Part shown: piece after piece, positions 1 through 8,978 of the stretch
Numbering within the stretch: the first letter of the stretch is position 1
How the letters are laid out: each line of letters opens with the position of its first letter
Assembly: GCF_009807035.1 (NCBI RefSeq)
Contig: NZ_WUBI01000003.1
Span: 62,001-126,000, forward strand
Direction: 5' to 3'
From: Paenibacillus dendrobii
GTDB taxonomy: Bacteria > Bacillota > Bacilli > Paenibacillales > Paenibacillaceae
Length of the DNA: 64,000 nt
Translations under genes and position numbers: made by a program
Notes under the pieces: model-generated
Databases searched by the model: none
The model's input: only the letters and a program-made list of their open reading frames with translations
What the model was told of the DNA's origin: nothing

Positions 1-722
1 ACGGAAGCCATGGGCTCCTGATTGCCCAGAACGGCCACTTCCACCTCGCGGGCATCCACAAACTCCTCAACAATAACCTTCACGTCATAGCGGAATGCCA
101 ATTCGACCGCACGTTCCAGCTCCTCGCGATTTCTGGCCTTGGATATCCCGACGCTCGATCCAAGATTAGCCGGCTTTACGAAGCATGGGTAGCCCAGATC
201 GTCCTCAACGCCCACGATTAGATTAAAGCTGCTTTGTTCCCACTGGGACTTGGTAAAATAGCAAAAGCCGCATTGCGGAAGCCCTGCCTGTGCAAACAGC
301 TTCTTCATCACGACCTTATCCATTCCAGCCGCGGACGCTAGTACCCCTGCGCCTACGTACGGTACGTTTGCCATTTCAAACAGGCCCTGAATGGTACCGT
401 CCTCGCCGAAGGTTCCGTGAAGAAGCGGGAACATCAGGTCTACCGCTGCTTCTCCGCCGTACAAGCGGCTGAAGATGGCGCTAAGCGCTCCTTCGGTTCC
501 TTCGCTGTCATGCTCCAGTTTCAGCTTTTCCAGCTTCTCGAGGGGTGCGGAAAGCGTACCGCCCTTTCTCCACTCCCCTTGTTTGGTGATATAGAACGGA
601 ATCAGCTCGTATTTATCGTAATCAAAGGCGTTCATAACAGCATAAGCCGTCTGCAGCGACACTTCGTGCTCGCCTGATTTGCCGCCGTAAACAAGGCCTA
701 CGGTTGTTTTGTTGTTCCCCAT
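1..722 (-). CDS. ddl: D-alanine--D-alanine ligase, N-terminal 240 residues (partial)
   Basis: Cytoplasmic ATP-grasp enzyme that joins two D-alanines for peptidoglycan precursors. The gene runs off the left edge, so only the first 240 residues are present. The reading frame shows the family N-terminal motif GGKSGEHEVS (13-22), HGTFGEDGTIQG (102-113), the ATP-grasp entry FVKPANLGSSVGIS (181-194) and EEFVDAREVEVAVLGN (219-234). The ATG at 722 follows an AGAGGT SD at good spacing. It lies upstream of, and in the same direction as, whatever follows to the left. The identification is by family motifs; the C-terminal catalytic residues cannot be checked here. Confidence 0.93.
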   Translation of the reverse strand, partial: MGNNKTTVGLVYGGKSGEHEVSLQTAYAVMNAFDYDKYELIPFYITKQGEWRKGGTLSAPLEKLEKLKLEHDSEGTEGALSAIFSRLYGGEAAVDLMFPLLHGTFGEDGTIQGLFEMANVPYVGAGVLASAAGMDKVVMKKLFAQAGLPQCGFCYFTKSQWEQSSFNLIVGVEDDLGYPCFVKPANLGSSVGISKARNREELERAVELAFRYDVKVIVEEFVDAREVEVAVLGNQEPMAS

Positions 723-793
723 GCCAAACCTCTTTCTTTTTCACTGTATTGCAGGCTGCTCCTGCTGTCGTACTCTTTAATCATTATAACGCT

Positions 794-1813
794 CTAGAAG
801 TAGTCCGGGATATGCAAAAAACGGTATACGGTATTTTCGGTCCATGCGTAGGAATCCTTATAGTCCCAGAACCGGTGCCTGCTGCTGACCGTATGCGCAT
901 TGACGAGCGGCTGCCCGCCGGCATCGAAAGCGGTCACAATTGTCGAATGTTGGAAGGATCCGTCTCCGTCCCAATCGTAGAAAATGAGATCACCCAGCAT
1001 CAGCTGCTCGGGACGCTCCACGATCTCACCCCGGATTCCCCACGTGCTTGCCGTGAGATATCTGGCCAATGCATTGGACACGGCCCAGCTGTAGCTCCAC
1101 CATTCCTTGCTGCTTACATATCCTTTATACCACCAGCCCGTTTCTCTTTTACCAGTATAGTTGATTGGCGCATCCCCTGCAAAGAGACATTGCGAGACGT
1201 AGCTGGTGCAATCCACGTCGAATTCCGCAAACTCCGGATTAAAGGAATTCCACCATTTATCCGCATAAGCCGCCGCCTCCTCGCGCCGGTACCGGATGGA
1301 CTTGCGGCCGATGCCGCCGCCCTGGAGAACGTAGGAGTTCAAATACGGCTGCGGACCGCTGCTTGGCTGCTGATAAGAATAATCCTGCGCTCCTCCCGGC
1401 ACATTCATGCCTGCAGCCACCGGATGCTTCTCGGGTGTCAGATGCTCTACGGACACAATCACCCAGTCATCTCCGTCGCGAATAAGCGTGAGACGCTCCC
1501 GCTGGATGATCTCCTCCATATGATTGACCCCGCCCTTTTCATAAAAAAGCTGCACATACAGCTGCACGTCAATGACGGCCTGATCCGGTGTATTCTGGAT
1601 TGTCCGCAGCAGCTTGGCCCTCGTTTCGCTGCGCAGCGGGCGGGCTCCCCGCTCAGTGTACCACTGCGAGAGACGCGAGGAACGCTGAGCCTTTTCCATT
1701 AAATAAGCGGGATCGGTAACCACCTGTTTCGTTTGCTGCGATCTGTAGTCAATTTGATGCTGATTATATTGATTCACATAGGTGTAGAGTGTCTGTTTCC
1801 ATTCCTTCTCCAT
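794..1813 (-). CDS. Amidase_6-domain protein (putative amidase)
   Basis: 339-residue protein ending in an Amidase_6 (NlpC/P60-like) domain from about residue 180 to the end. The probable catalytic cysteine is Cys202 in DCTSYVSQ and the partner histidine His289 in FQHSTIV; NAHT at 305-308 may complete the site. The first 130 residues are a charged region plus a small beta-rich segment that mentions no recognisable domain. The family includes B. subtilis YhbB, encoded near queG there. No signal peptide or membrane segment is visible, so export is not evident. The start uses a GAGGGGA SD. It is 71 bases upstream of ddl in the same direction. Substrate unknown; cell-wall peptide hydrolysis is only a family-based guess. 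Confidence 0.8.
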   Translation of the reverse strand: MEKEWKQTLYTYVNQYNQHQIDYRSQQTKQVVTDPAYLMEKAQRSSRLSQWYTERGARPLRSETRAKLLRTIQNTPDQAVIDVQLYVQLFYEKGGVNHMEEIIQRERLTLIRDGDDWVIVSVEHLTPEKHPVAAGMNVPGGAQDYSYQQPSSGPQPYLNSYVLQGGGIGRKSIRYRREEAAAYADKWWNSFNPEFAEFDVDCTSYVSQCLFAGDAPINYTGKRETGWWYKGYVSSKEWWSYSWAVSNALARYLTASTWGIRGEIVERPEQLMLGDLIFYDWDGDGSFQHSTIVTAFDAGGQPLVNAHTVSSRHRFWDYKDSYAWTENTVYRFLHIPDYF

Positions 1814-2099
1814 CCGCTCTATTCCCCTCTCATTTCCGTTACTTGCAGCCGCTGCAACCTGCAGAACAGTCCATGAACCTTTATGAAACGGCTTCTTATT
1901 AATACATATATGAACATAAACGAGCCGCTATGAACCGCAATTGATTCCAGGTTTTTTACAGACGCAGAAGGGAAAGAATGATAATCATCGCTTCCTTGAT
2001 CACAAACCATTGGTACTGCAACGATTCGAGTGTTCTGAAGCATGTTCTCGGGACCGTAATTCCATCCTTTCGTTTCATATAAATAGACGCAAAAAGTTC

Positions 2100-2128
2100 T
2101 TTACTCCCCGGCCTGTAAACGGTATACT
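2100..2128 (+). promoter_or_regulatory. Candidate sigma-A promoter of acnA
   Basis: TTTACT (2100-2105), 17-base spacer, TATACT (2123-2128). Predicted transcription start near 2135, giving a leader of about 125 bases that contains the palindrome at 2157-2175. Confidence 0.5.
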
Positions 2129-2156
2129 AAAAACAAACCTCACTATTTTGAAATTA

Positions 2157-2175
2157 TGTTTCATCTAGTGAAACA
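2157..2175. promoter_or_regulatory. Perfect palindrome TGTTTCA-N5-TGAAACA in the acnA leader
   Basis: Seven-base perfect inverted arms with a 5-base centre. The same arms and spacing occur at 11904-11922 just upstream of the IclR-family gene. Position downstream of the predicted acnA start of transcription suggests a repressor road-block site. Binding by the IclR protein is inference. Confidence 0.6.
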
Positions 2176-2259
2176 AGGAACGGCAAAGTGATTGCCCTTA
2201 TCACCAAAGCCATCCCACTGAAACGTTCACACTGACCACATTCTCAAGGAGGTACATGT

Positions 2260-4974
2260 ATGACAGCAAAGGATCAGTTCAACACAGTCCGCAGTCTGGA
2301 AGTAAACGGAAAGTCTTACCGTTACAACAGCCTGCAGGCTCTCGAAGAACAAGGACTCGGCAGCATTTCCAAGCTTCCATTCTCCATTAAAGTGCTTTTG
2401 GAAGCGGCTATCCGCCAATTTGACGGACGCGCGATTACCGAGGAGCATGTTAATCAACTGGCTAAATGGAACGAAGGTCTGGACCACAATAAGGAAATTC
2501 CGTTCATTCCTGCCCGTATCGTACTGCAGGACTTTACCGGCGTACCGGTCGTAGTAGATCTTGCCGCAATGCGCGACACCGTGAAAAAAGCAGGCGGAGA
2601 TCCGAAAAGCATTAATCCGCTCGTACCGGTTGATCTCGTTATTGACCATTCGGTTATGGTCGATGCATTTGGCAATAGCGAAGCGCTGAACTATAACATG
2701 GAAGTCGAATTCGAACGCAACGAGGAACGCTACCGCTTCCTGCGCTGGGCTCAAACAGCATTCAACAACTTCCGTGCGGTGCCGCCGGCTACGGGTATCG
2801 TTCACCAGGTTAACCTGGAGTACCTCGCATCTGTTGCAGCAACCAAAACCATTGACGGCGAAACCGTCGTTTACCCTGACTCCCTCGTAGGTACTGATTC
2901 CCATACGACCATGATCAACGGTCTTGGCGTTGTCGGTTGGGGCGTTGGCGGCATCGAAGCAGAAGCTGGCATGCTCGGACAACCACTGTACTTCGTAACT
3001 CCTGACGTTATCGGCTTCAAGCTGACAGGCAGCCTGACTGAAGGCGCTACAGCAACCGACCTTGCGCTGACGGTTACCGAATTGCTGCGTAAAAAAGGCG
3101 TTGTCGGTAAATTCGTAGAATTCTTCGGCCCTGGTCTCTCCAACATCAGTCTGGCAGACCGTGCGACCGTAGCAAATATGGCACCGGAATACGGCGCTAC
3201 CGTCGGCTTCTTCCCGGTTGACAGCGAAACGCTGGCTTACCTGCGTAACACCGGCCGCTCCGATGAGCAAATCGACCTGGTTGAAGCTTACTACAAAGCA
3301 CAAAACATGTTCCGCACCGCAAATACGGAAGATCCTGAGTTCACGGACGTCATCGAACTCGATCTGGCTTCCGTCGTACCGAGCCTTGCCGGACCGAAAC
3401 GTCCGCAGGACCGCATCGAGCTGACGAACATGAAGCAAGCCTTCAATGACATCATCCGTACACCGATTGAAAAAGGCGGATACGGCTTGAGTGATGCCAA
3501 AATCGAAGAAAAAGTAACCGTAAAACATAAAGATGGTTCTACCAGCGAAATGGGAACCGGCGCTGTCGTAATCGCGGCGATCACAAGCTGTACGAACACT
3601 TCCAACCCGAGCGTTATGCTGGGCGCAGGACTCCTGGCCAAAAAAGCGGTTGAGCGTGGCCTGACTGTTCCTGGCTATGTTAAAACCAGTTTGACTCCAG
3701 GTTCCCTGGTTGTAACCGACTACCTGAAAAAGGCGGATCTGCTCACTTCCCTGGAAGCTCTCGGCTTCTATGTAGCCGGCTACGGCTGTGCGACTTGTAT
3801 CGGTAACTCCGGTCCGCTTCCGGACGAAGTTAGCCAAGCCATTGCCGACAACGACATGACCGTAGGTGCCGTTCTGTCCGGTAACCGTAACTTCGAGGGT
3901 CGTGTCCATGCTCAGGTTAAAGCCAACTACCTGGCTTCGCCACCACTCGTGGTTGCCTATGCACTGGCAGGAACCGTCAACATTGATCTGCAAAACGATC
4001 CAATCGGTCATGACCAAAAGGGCGAGCCTGTATATCTGAAAGATATCTGGCCTACATCCGAAGAAATCAAGGATGCGATCAGCCTGTCGTTGAACGCGGA
4101 AATGTTCCGTCAGAAATACGCGAACGTATTTACTGCCAACGAACGCTGGAATGCGATTCCGGTTCCGGAAGGCGAACTCTATGAGTGGGACGAAAACTCC
4201 ACTTATATCCAAAACCCTCCGTTCTTCGAGAACCTGGGTACCGACCTGAACGACATCAAGGATATCAAAGACGCGAACGTGCTTGCCCTGCTGGGAGATT
4301 CCGTTACTACCGACCATATCTCTCCTGCCGGCAATATCTCGCCAACCAGCCCTGCAGGTCTCTACCTGAAAGAGCATGGCGTAGAGCGCAAAGACTTCAA
4401 CTCCTACGGCTCCCGCCGCGGTAACCATGAAGTCATGATGCGCGGCACATTCGCCAACATCCGGATTCGTAACCAGGTTGCACCTGGAACGGAAGGCGGC
4501 GTAACGACTTACCTGCCTACGGATGAAGTCATGTCCATTTACGATGCTTCCATGAAGTATCAAAATGGCGACCGCAACCTCGTTGTCATCGCAGGCAAGG
4601 AATACGGAACAGGAAGCTCCCGTGACTGGGCTGCCAAAGGTACTTTCCTCCTGGGCGTTAAAGCGGTTATCGCTGAGAGCTTCGAACGTATCCACCGCAG
4701 CAACCTGGTGGGCATGGGCGTTCTCCCTCTGCAATTCCAAGAAGGTCATGGCTGGAAGAGCCTCGGTCTGACAGGCAGAGAAACCTTCGATATCGTTGGA
4801 CTGAGCAATGACGTGAAGCCAGGTGAAAGCCTGACTGTTATGGCCATCCGCGAAGACGGCACTAAATTCGAATTCCAAGTAACAGCGCGTCTGGACAGCA
4901 TGGTCGATGTGGATTACTACCATAACGGCGGTATTCTCCAAACCGTGCTTCGTCAAATGATCGCTAATCAATAA
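2260..4974 (+). CDS. acnA: Aconitate hydratase (aconitase A)
   Basis: TCA-cycle enzyme that isomerises citrate to isocitrate through cis-aconitate in the cytoplasm; in Bacillus the orthologue (CitB) also binds iron-response-like RNA when it loses its cluster. 904 residues, the normal bacterial AcnA/IRP length. [4Fe-4S] ligands are Cys444 (ITSCTNTSNPS) and Cys510/Cys513 (GYGCATCIGNSGPL); the C-terminal swivel domain has SYGSRRGNHEVM and GKEYGTGSSRDWAAKG. The ATG follows AAGGAGGTACATGT. It is monocistronic, with its own terminator at 4994-5043. The codon use is strongly biased, as expected for a highly expressed gene, and produces a spurious 914-codon antisense frame. Regulation probably involves the palindrome in the leader. 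Confidence 0.98.
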   Translation: MTAKDQFNTVRSLEVNGKSYRYNSLQALEEQGLGSISKLPFSIKVLLEAAIRQFDGRAITEEHVNQLAKWNEGLDHNKEIPFIPARIVLQDFTGVPVVVDLAAMRDTVKKAGGDPKSINPLVPVDLVIDHSVMVDAFGNSEALNYNMEVEFERNEERYRFLRWAQTAFNNFRAVPPATGIVHQVNLEYLASVAATKTIDGETVVYPDSLVGTDSHTTMINGLGVVGWGVGGIEAEAGMLGQPLYFVTPDVIGFKLTGSLTEGATATDLALTVTELLRKKGVVGKFVEFFGPGLSNISLADRATVANMAPEYGATVGFFPVDSETLAYLRNTGRSDEQIDLVEAYYKAQNMFRTANTEDPEFTDVIELDLASVVPSLAGPKRPQDRIELTNMKQAFNDIIRTPIEKGGYGLSDAKIEEKVTVKHKDGSTSEMGTGAVVIAAITSCTNTSNPSVMLGAGLLAKKAVERGLTVPGYVKTSLTPGSLVVTDYLKKADLLTSLEALGFYVAGYGCATCIGNSGPLPDEVSQAIADNDMTVGAVLSGNRNFEGRVHAQVKANYLASPPLVVAYALAGTVNIDLQNDPIGHDQKGEPVYLKDIWPTSEEIKDAISLSLNAEMFRQKYANVFTANERWNAIPVPEGELYEWDENSTYIQNPPFFENLGTDLNDIKDIKDANVLALLGDSVTTDHISPAGNISPTSPAGLYLKEHGVERKDFNSYGSRRGNHEVMMRGTFANIRIRNQVAPGTEGGVTTYLPTDEVMSIYDASMKYQNGDRNLVVIAGKEYGTGSSRDWAAKGTFLLGVKAVIAESFERIHRSNLVGMGVLPLQFQEGHGWKSLGLTGRETFDIVGLSNDVKPGESLTVMAIREDGTKFEFQVTARLDSMVDVDYYHNGGILQTVLRQMIANQ

Positions 4975-4993
4975 TCACGTAATATTACGATTG

Positions 4994-5043
4994 AAAAAAG
5001 GCATCCCTGATCCATGAAAATGGCTTCCGGGATGCCTTTTTTT
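4994..5043 (+). terminator. Rho-independent terminator of acnA
   Basis: Inverted arms AAAAGGCATCCC and GGGATGCCTTTT followed by a T run, 20 bases after the acnA stop. Confidence 0.85.
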
Positions 5044-5275
5044 CGTTGTCTATGTAGCATCTTTCAGATGATTAGCCCTGCGGTCCTATCCTCATCCGTC
5101 AGCCCTAAAATCGCATGACCATTTTCCCAAAAATCGGATCATCCGTTTAAAGGCACTACAAGGCGGGTAAAGAGAATCAGAGCCGGTTCTTAACAGTTCC
5201 TGCATACATAAGATATACCGAATTAGAAATGCGAATATTGCTAATACAAGGACCTGCAAAAGGGAGGAAGAGTAG

Positions 5276-5419
5276 ATGATGAATGTTCCACAAATGATGC
5301 CCTTTCACCATGCTTATCCAAGACCCCAGGTCACGGCGCCGCCTAAAAAGGATACGTCCATGAGTAAGCCTATGACCTTTAAAGAGGTTCTTACGGAGAA
5401 GCTGAGTCAAAAACGTTAA
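5276..5419 (+). CDS. Small protein of unknown function, 47 residues
   Basis: Unrecognised short gene with a complete expression unit. SD AGGGAGGAAGAG lies 3-10 bases before two consecutive ATGs (5276 and 5279), and a strong terminator follows at 5503-5539. The product begins MMNVPQMMPFHHAYPRP, has a proline/lysine-rich middle (TAPPKKDTS) and ends MTFKEVLTEKLSQKR, a short predicted amphipathic helix. It has no membrane segment or signal peptide. It stands alone between acnA and the GntR gene with terminators on both sides, so it is not part of either operon. The evidence for translation is the SD, the in-frame stop and the isolated transcription unit; homology could not be tested. Confidence 0.6.
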   Translation: MMNVPQMMPFHHAYPRPQVTAPPKKDTSMSKPMTFKEVLTEKLSQKR

Positions 5420-5502
5420 CCTGTTAACATGAAGGAATCGCTGAACCGCACATATCCCTCCTTATGAGTGGCTTCCCCTTCCACCCATAAGATTCATATC
5501 GT

Positions 5503-5539
5503 AAAAGAGCGACTGCATTTAGGCAGACGCTCTTTTTTT
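5503..5539 (+). terminator. Terminator after the 47-residue small protein gene
   Basis: Arms AAAAGAGCGaCTGC and GCAGaCGCTCTTTT around a 6-base loop, then T7. Confidence 0.85.
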
Positions 5540-5560
5540 ATGACTGCATGTCCATCCTAT

Positions 5561-5602
5561 TTACACAACATTGTTCCATCTGTTATATTTGTAGTATAAC
5601 AG
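5561..5602 (+). promoter_or_regulatory. Promoter and operator of the GntR/membrane protein operon
   Basis: TTACAC (5561-5566), 17-base spacer, TATATT (5584-5589). A perfect inverted repeat CTGTTATA-N7-TATAACAG (5580-5602) covers the -10 box and start region. YtrA-type GntR proteins repress their own operons through such palindromes, so autoregulation is likely. Confidence 0.6.
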
Positions 5603-5641
5603 ACAACTCATTAATTCTAATGCTGAAAGAAGGGGCTTCAC

Positions 5642-6040
5642 ATGATCATCCGTTTGGATATGCAGTCTGACCTTCCCATTTATACGCAGCTGATGAACCA
5701 GATAATTGAAGGCATTGCCAGCGGAGAGCTCAAACCTGGAGAAGATTTGCCTTCCGTGCGGAGCCTGGCCTCGGATATCGGCGTCAACCTGCATACCATT
5801 AACAAAGCATACACATTGCTGAAGCAGGAAGGTTTTATCCAGATACACCGGCAAAAGGGAGTCGTCGTCAATCCTGACGGTATGCCGGGAATCACTCCCG
5901 AGTATGAACAAAAGCAAGCCGAACAGTTCCGGCCGATGATCGCAGAAGCGATTTGCAGAAGCATGGATAAAGAACGCCTGCTCCAAATCGTAGAATCGTT
6001 ATATGAGGACATTTCACACGGCGAAAAGGAGAATGCCTAA
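5642..6040 (+). CDS. GntR-family transcriptional regulator, YtrA type
   Basis: 132-residue DNA-binding repressor. Residues 8-78 form the GntR winged helix (PIYTQLMNQIIEGIASGEL, then LPSVRSLASDIGVNLHTINK as the recognition helix region). The short C-terminal tail, with no large effector domain, places it in the YtrA subfamily, whose members usually control a linked ABC or membrane protein. It starts at an ATG after GAAAGAAGGGG. Its TAA stop overlaps the ATG of the next gene (TAATG), so the two are translationally coupled. The perfect palindrome at 5580-5602 is the likely operator. Effector unknown. Confidence 0.88.
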   Translation: MIIRLDMQSDLPIYTQLMNQIIEGIASGELKPGEDLPSVRSLASDIGVNLHTINKAYTLLKQEGFIQIHRQKGVVVNPDGMPGITPEYEQKQAEQFRPMIAEAICRSMDKERLLQIVESLYEDISHGEKENA

Positions 6041-7137
6041 TGTTTTGGATATCCGCTTTAATGACTGTCGTTATGTTTATTCCGATCTCCCTCTCACTGA
6101 TTGCCATGCCGTTTCTATCAAGGGAAACCGTCAGTTTTGGCATTTCTGTCAGTGAAGAAATGTACCATAGCCCTTTGCTCCGCCAAATGCGCAAACAGTT
6201 TGCTTGGATCAGCGGAATACTATATACCCTGCTGCTCGCCGCATGTCTGGTCGTGCTGATGATGACGGACGAAGCAGGCCAACCTTACGTCCTGTCCTCG
6301 TACATTATTGCGACAGTCGTCTGCTCTATGATCATGAATCTGGCCTATTATTTGAAAATGAAAAAAGTAAAAGCTTCTATGCCGCCAGCCATGCTGAAGA
6401 CCGGGAAAATTGCAATTGACACCCGGTTCCGCAGCAAAAAAATGGCGATATCCAACAAATGGTTTATACTCCATATCGGCGTTATGCTCGTAAGCGCGGG
6501 ACTCGCGCTGGTGTATTATGATCATTTTCCAGCAAGTATTTCCATGAAATTCAATTGGGAGGGCGAGGTTACCCGCTCCGTGGCAAAATCCATCCGTACC
6601 GTTCTTGGTCCCAACCTGATGCAGCTAGTCATGATTGCGCTGTTTATGTTCATCAACCGGACGATCCTCAAAAGCAAACAACAGATCAATCCCGATCACC
6701 CGGAGCAATCCGCTGCGCAAAATGCGATCTTCCGTCTCAGATGGTCCATGTTCAACACGGTATCCGGCATGATCATGGTGCTTATGCTTTCGTTCATCCA
6801 GCTGAATATGAGATTTGAGCTTCAAGGAAGCATATTGATGTTAGTCACGCTGCTGATGCCGGCCCTGATTGTTATCATGGCATTAATTCTCTCGCTTACC
6901 ACGGGACAGGGTGGCCGCCGCATTGGCGGGCATGGTCGGGGTACAGGTACAACCACGGTCAATGATGACCGTTTCTGGAAGCTGGGCTTTATCTATTTTA
7001 ATCCTGACGACCCGGCCCTGTTTGTAGAAAAGCGGATGGGGATCGGCTGGACAGTGAACTTCGCCCGGCCTGCGGCCTGGATGGTATTCGTAGTTACGTT
7101 GGTTGTTATCACTGCCGTTGGCTTTTTTGCAGGGTAA
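6040..7137 (+). CDS. DUF1648-type multi-pass membrane protein
   Basis: 365-residue integral membrane protein, about seven hydrophobic segments, co-transcribed and translationally coupled with the preceding GntR regulator. Features match the DUF1648 (SdpI-like)/DUF5808 group: DHFPASISMKFNWEGEV (about 167-183) and the C-terminal stretch FWKLGFIYFNPDDPALF followed by KRMGIGWTVNFARP and a last membrane segment. Related GntR-linked proteins are found in Bacillus beside cell-envelope stress genes; SdpI itself is an immunity protein against a secreted toxin. Role here is not known. The gene has no visible terminator; the next gene has its own SD 80 bases on. Confidence 0.75.
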   Translation: MFWISALMTVVMFIPISLSLIAMPFLSRETVSFGISVSEEMYHSPLLRQMRKQFAWISGILYTLLLAACLVVLMMTDEAGQPYVLSSYIIATVVCSMIMNLAYYLKMKKVKASMPPAMLKTGKIAIDTRFRSKKMAISNKWFILHIGVMLVSAGLALVYYDHFPASISMKFNWEGEVTRSVAKSIRTVLGPNLMQLVMIALFMFINRTILKSKQQINPDHPEQSAAQNAIFRLRWSMFNTVSGMIMVLMLSFIQLNMRFELQGSILMLVTLLMPALIVIMALILSLTTGQGGRRIGGHGRGTGTTTVNDDRFWKLGFIYFNPDDPALFVEKRMGIGWTVNFARPAAWMVFVVTLVVITAVGFFAG

Positions 7138-7217
7138 TATACTCTCCCTGAAGAGAAGATCCATGGTAGAACAAAATAAAAGAGGCCTTAAACATCTTTC
7201 GAGGAGGATTGTAAATC

Positions 7218-8852
7218 ATGAAAAAGCTTTCGAAAATCAGCAAGGTTGCAGCCGCTTCTCTCGTTCTTGCCCTCTCCGTACCAGTAGTCGCTGCCGCCTC
7301 GGGCTCCCAAGCAGAAGCATCCTATACACCCGTACGCGACATTGCCGAAAAGCTGGGTGTGCAGATTCAGTGGGATCAATCTGCTCATACCATCACGCTG
7401 AATAAGGATGACCAGACACTGGTTATTACTCCGGGCGAGACTCAAGGAATACTCAACGGCAAAACCGTACAGGTAGGCGGCTCCGTCCGCCTCGTTGCTG
7501 GAAGAACACTGGTCCCCGCAGCTTTTCTACCCGGCATATTTGGGGATGCATCAGCAAGCAGTGGCAGCATGAGTGATTCATCTGATTCAGATAACAAGGC
7601 AGATTCGTTCTTCAAAGAGCTCCAAGCCGGCAACGGTACGAAAGCCGCTGATTATATGAGCCCTACGCTCAAAAAATCCCTGCCTGTGCAAGCTCTGAAT
7701 ATGCTGTGGAGCAACTATGAGCAGTTGTATGGCAAAGCTGTATCTGGCATGCCTCTCAAAACAGAACAGGACAACGCAGTTCATCATAACGTAACCTACT
7801 CCGTCCAAATGGGCCAGATCCCTCTAAATATCACACTCCGGCTGAGTGCCGATGGGCTGGTGGATGATATGCTTCTCTCCCCTGCCAGTGCCGCAGGATA
7901 CCAAAAGCCGGCGTATGACAATCCTGCAGCCTATACCGAACAGGAGATGCGTATTGGAACTGGCGACCTCGCCCTGCCAGGCACCCTGACCTTGCCTCAA
8001 GGCGATGGCCCATTCCCTGCGGTCGTTCTTGTTCACGGTTCCGGTCCTCAGGACCGCGATACCTCTACCGGAGCTGCCAAGCCGCTTCGAGATTTGGCCG
8101 TCGGCCTGGCTGCAAAAGGGATTGCAGTCCTGCGCTATGACAAGGTTACGTATGAGCATACCTTTAAGATCGCAAGCGATCCCAAGTTCACGCTGAAAAA
8201 GGAAACCGTGGACGACGCCATATCCGCAGTCAAACTGCTGAAACAAACACCGAAGATAGACGCAGAGCATGTCTTTGTTGCCGGTCACAGCCAAGGCGGC
8301 TTTGCCATGCCGCTGATTATCGATGCCGATCAGAATCATGATATTGCCGGTGCCATTCTGCTCTCCGGCCCGAGTTCGGGTTTTGCGGATACCCTGATCG
8401 AACAGCAGCAGGAGCTAGTGGCACGCATCAAAGAAATGGGCCAGGACACGACTCCATATGAACAGCAGGCAGCGGTCTGGACCGGCATTGCCAATCTTGT
8501 TAATGATCCGCAGTATACGCTGGACCATATGCCTGAGAATTTCCCGCTCTCCCCTGCCTACTGGTGGTTTGAGCAGAAGAACTACAAGCCAACCGTTCTC
8601 GCACAGACGCAGCACACACCGATGCTGGTCCTTCAAGGAGAAAATGACTGGCAGGTAACCATGAAACAATTTAAACAGTGGGAAAGCATGCTGAAAGACC
8701 GCAGCGACGTCGAATTCAAATCTTATCCGAAAATGAACCATCTGCTTGCAAACTATGATGGTATTTCTACCGGAGCTGAATATGCGAAGCCCTCCAATGT
8801 ATCTTCTGAACTCATCTCTGATATTGCCGCCTGGATTCAGAAGCGTAAATAA
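7218..8852 (+). CDS. Secreted alpha/beta hydrolase with copper-amine-oxidase-type N-terminal domain
   Basis: 544-residue exported hydrolase. A Sec signal peptide occupies residues 1-27 (MKKLSKISK, hydrophobic core, AAA cleavage region). Residues 36-110 match the small copper amine oxidase N-terminal (stalk) domain common in secreted Paenibacillus proteins; residues 125-225 look like a DUF3887-type spacer; residues 245-544 are an alpha/beta hydrolase with oxyanion-loop motif LVHGSGPQDRD (271-281), nucleophile Ser358 in GHSQGG, acid Asp477 in GENDW and His508 in KMNHLL. The ATG follows GAGGAGGATTG. Likely an esterase or acyl hydrolase acting outside the membrane; substrate unknown. The three-domain layout is inferred from sequence patterns. 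Confidence 0.85.
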   Translation: MKKLSKISKVAAASLVLALSVPVVAAASGSQAEASYTPVRDIAEKLGVQIQWDQSAHTITLNKDDQTLVITPGETQGILNGKTVQVGGSVRLVAGRTLVPAAFLPGIFGDASASSGSMSDSSDSDNKADSFFKELQAGNGTKAADYMSPTLKKSLPVQALNMLWSNYEQLYGKAVSGMPLKTEQDNAVHHNVTYSVQMGQIPLNITLRLSADGLVDDMLLSPASAAGYQKPAYDNPAAYTEQEMRIGTGDLALPGTLTLPQGDGPFPAVVLVHGSGPQDRDTSTGAAKPLRDLAVGLAAKGIAVLRYDKVTYEHTFKIASDPKFTLKKETVDDAISAVKLLKQTPKIDAEHVFVAGHSQGGFAMPLIIDADQNHDIAGAILLSGPSSGFADTLIEQQQELVARIKEMGQDTTPYEQQAAVWTGIANLVNDPQYTLDHMPENFPLSPAYWWFEQKNYKPTVLAQTQHTPMLVLQGENDWQVTMKQFKQWESMLKDRSDVEFKSYPKMNHLLANYDGISTGAEYAKPSNVSSELISDIAAWIQKRK

Positions 8853-8978
8853 AGAATAAATAACGCTGTAGTATGTCCCCCGGCTTCATCCGAGGGATGG
8901 ATTTGCCATCCAATCTCTGGGATAATGAACACAAGCCACAGGCTAGTGTTCATTTTTCTTTATGGGAGGTCTATTTCA

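Larger units (their letters stand above)
1814..2259. other. Intergenic region between amidase gene and acnA
   Basis: 446 bases between two divergent genes. The right half holds a candidate acnA promoter and the 19-bp palindrome described separately. A half-site GTTTCA also occurs at 2072-2077. No convincing small ORF or structured RNA was seen in the left half. Confidence 0.5.

Noticed and set aside
704..1702. 332-codon plus-strand frame over the amidase gene
   Set aside because: Antisense shadow of the Amidase_6 gene, which has domain motifs and an SD.
2227..4971. 914-codon open frame antisense to acnA
   Set aside because: Lies fully over acnA on the other strand; caused by the strong codon bias of acnA. 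No SD, no recognisable domain.
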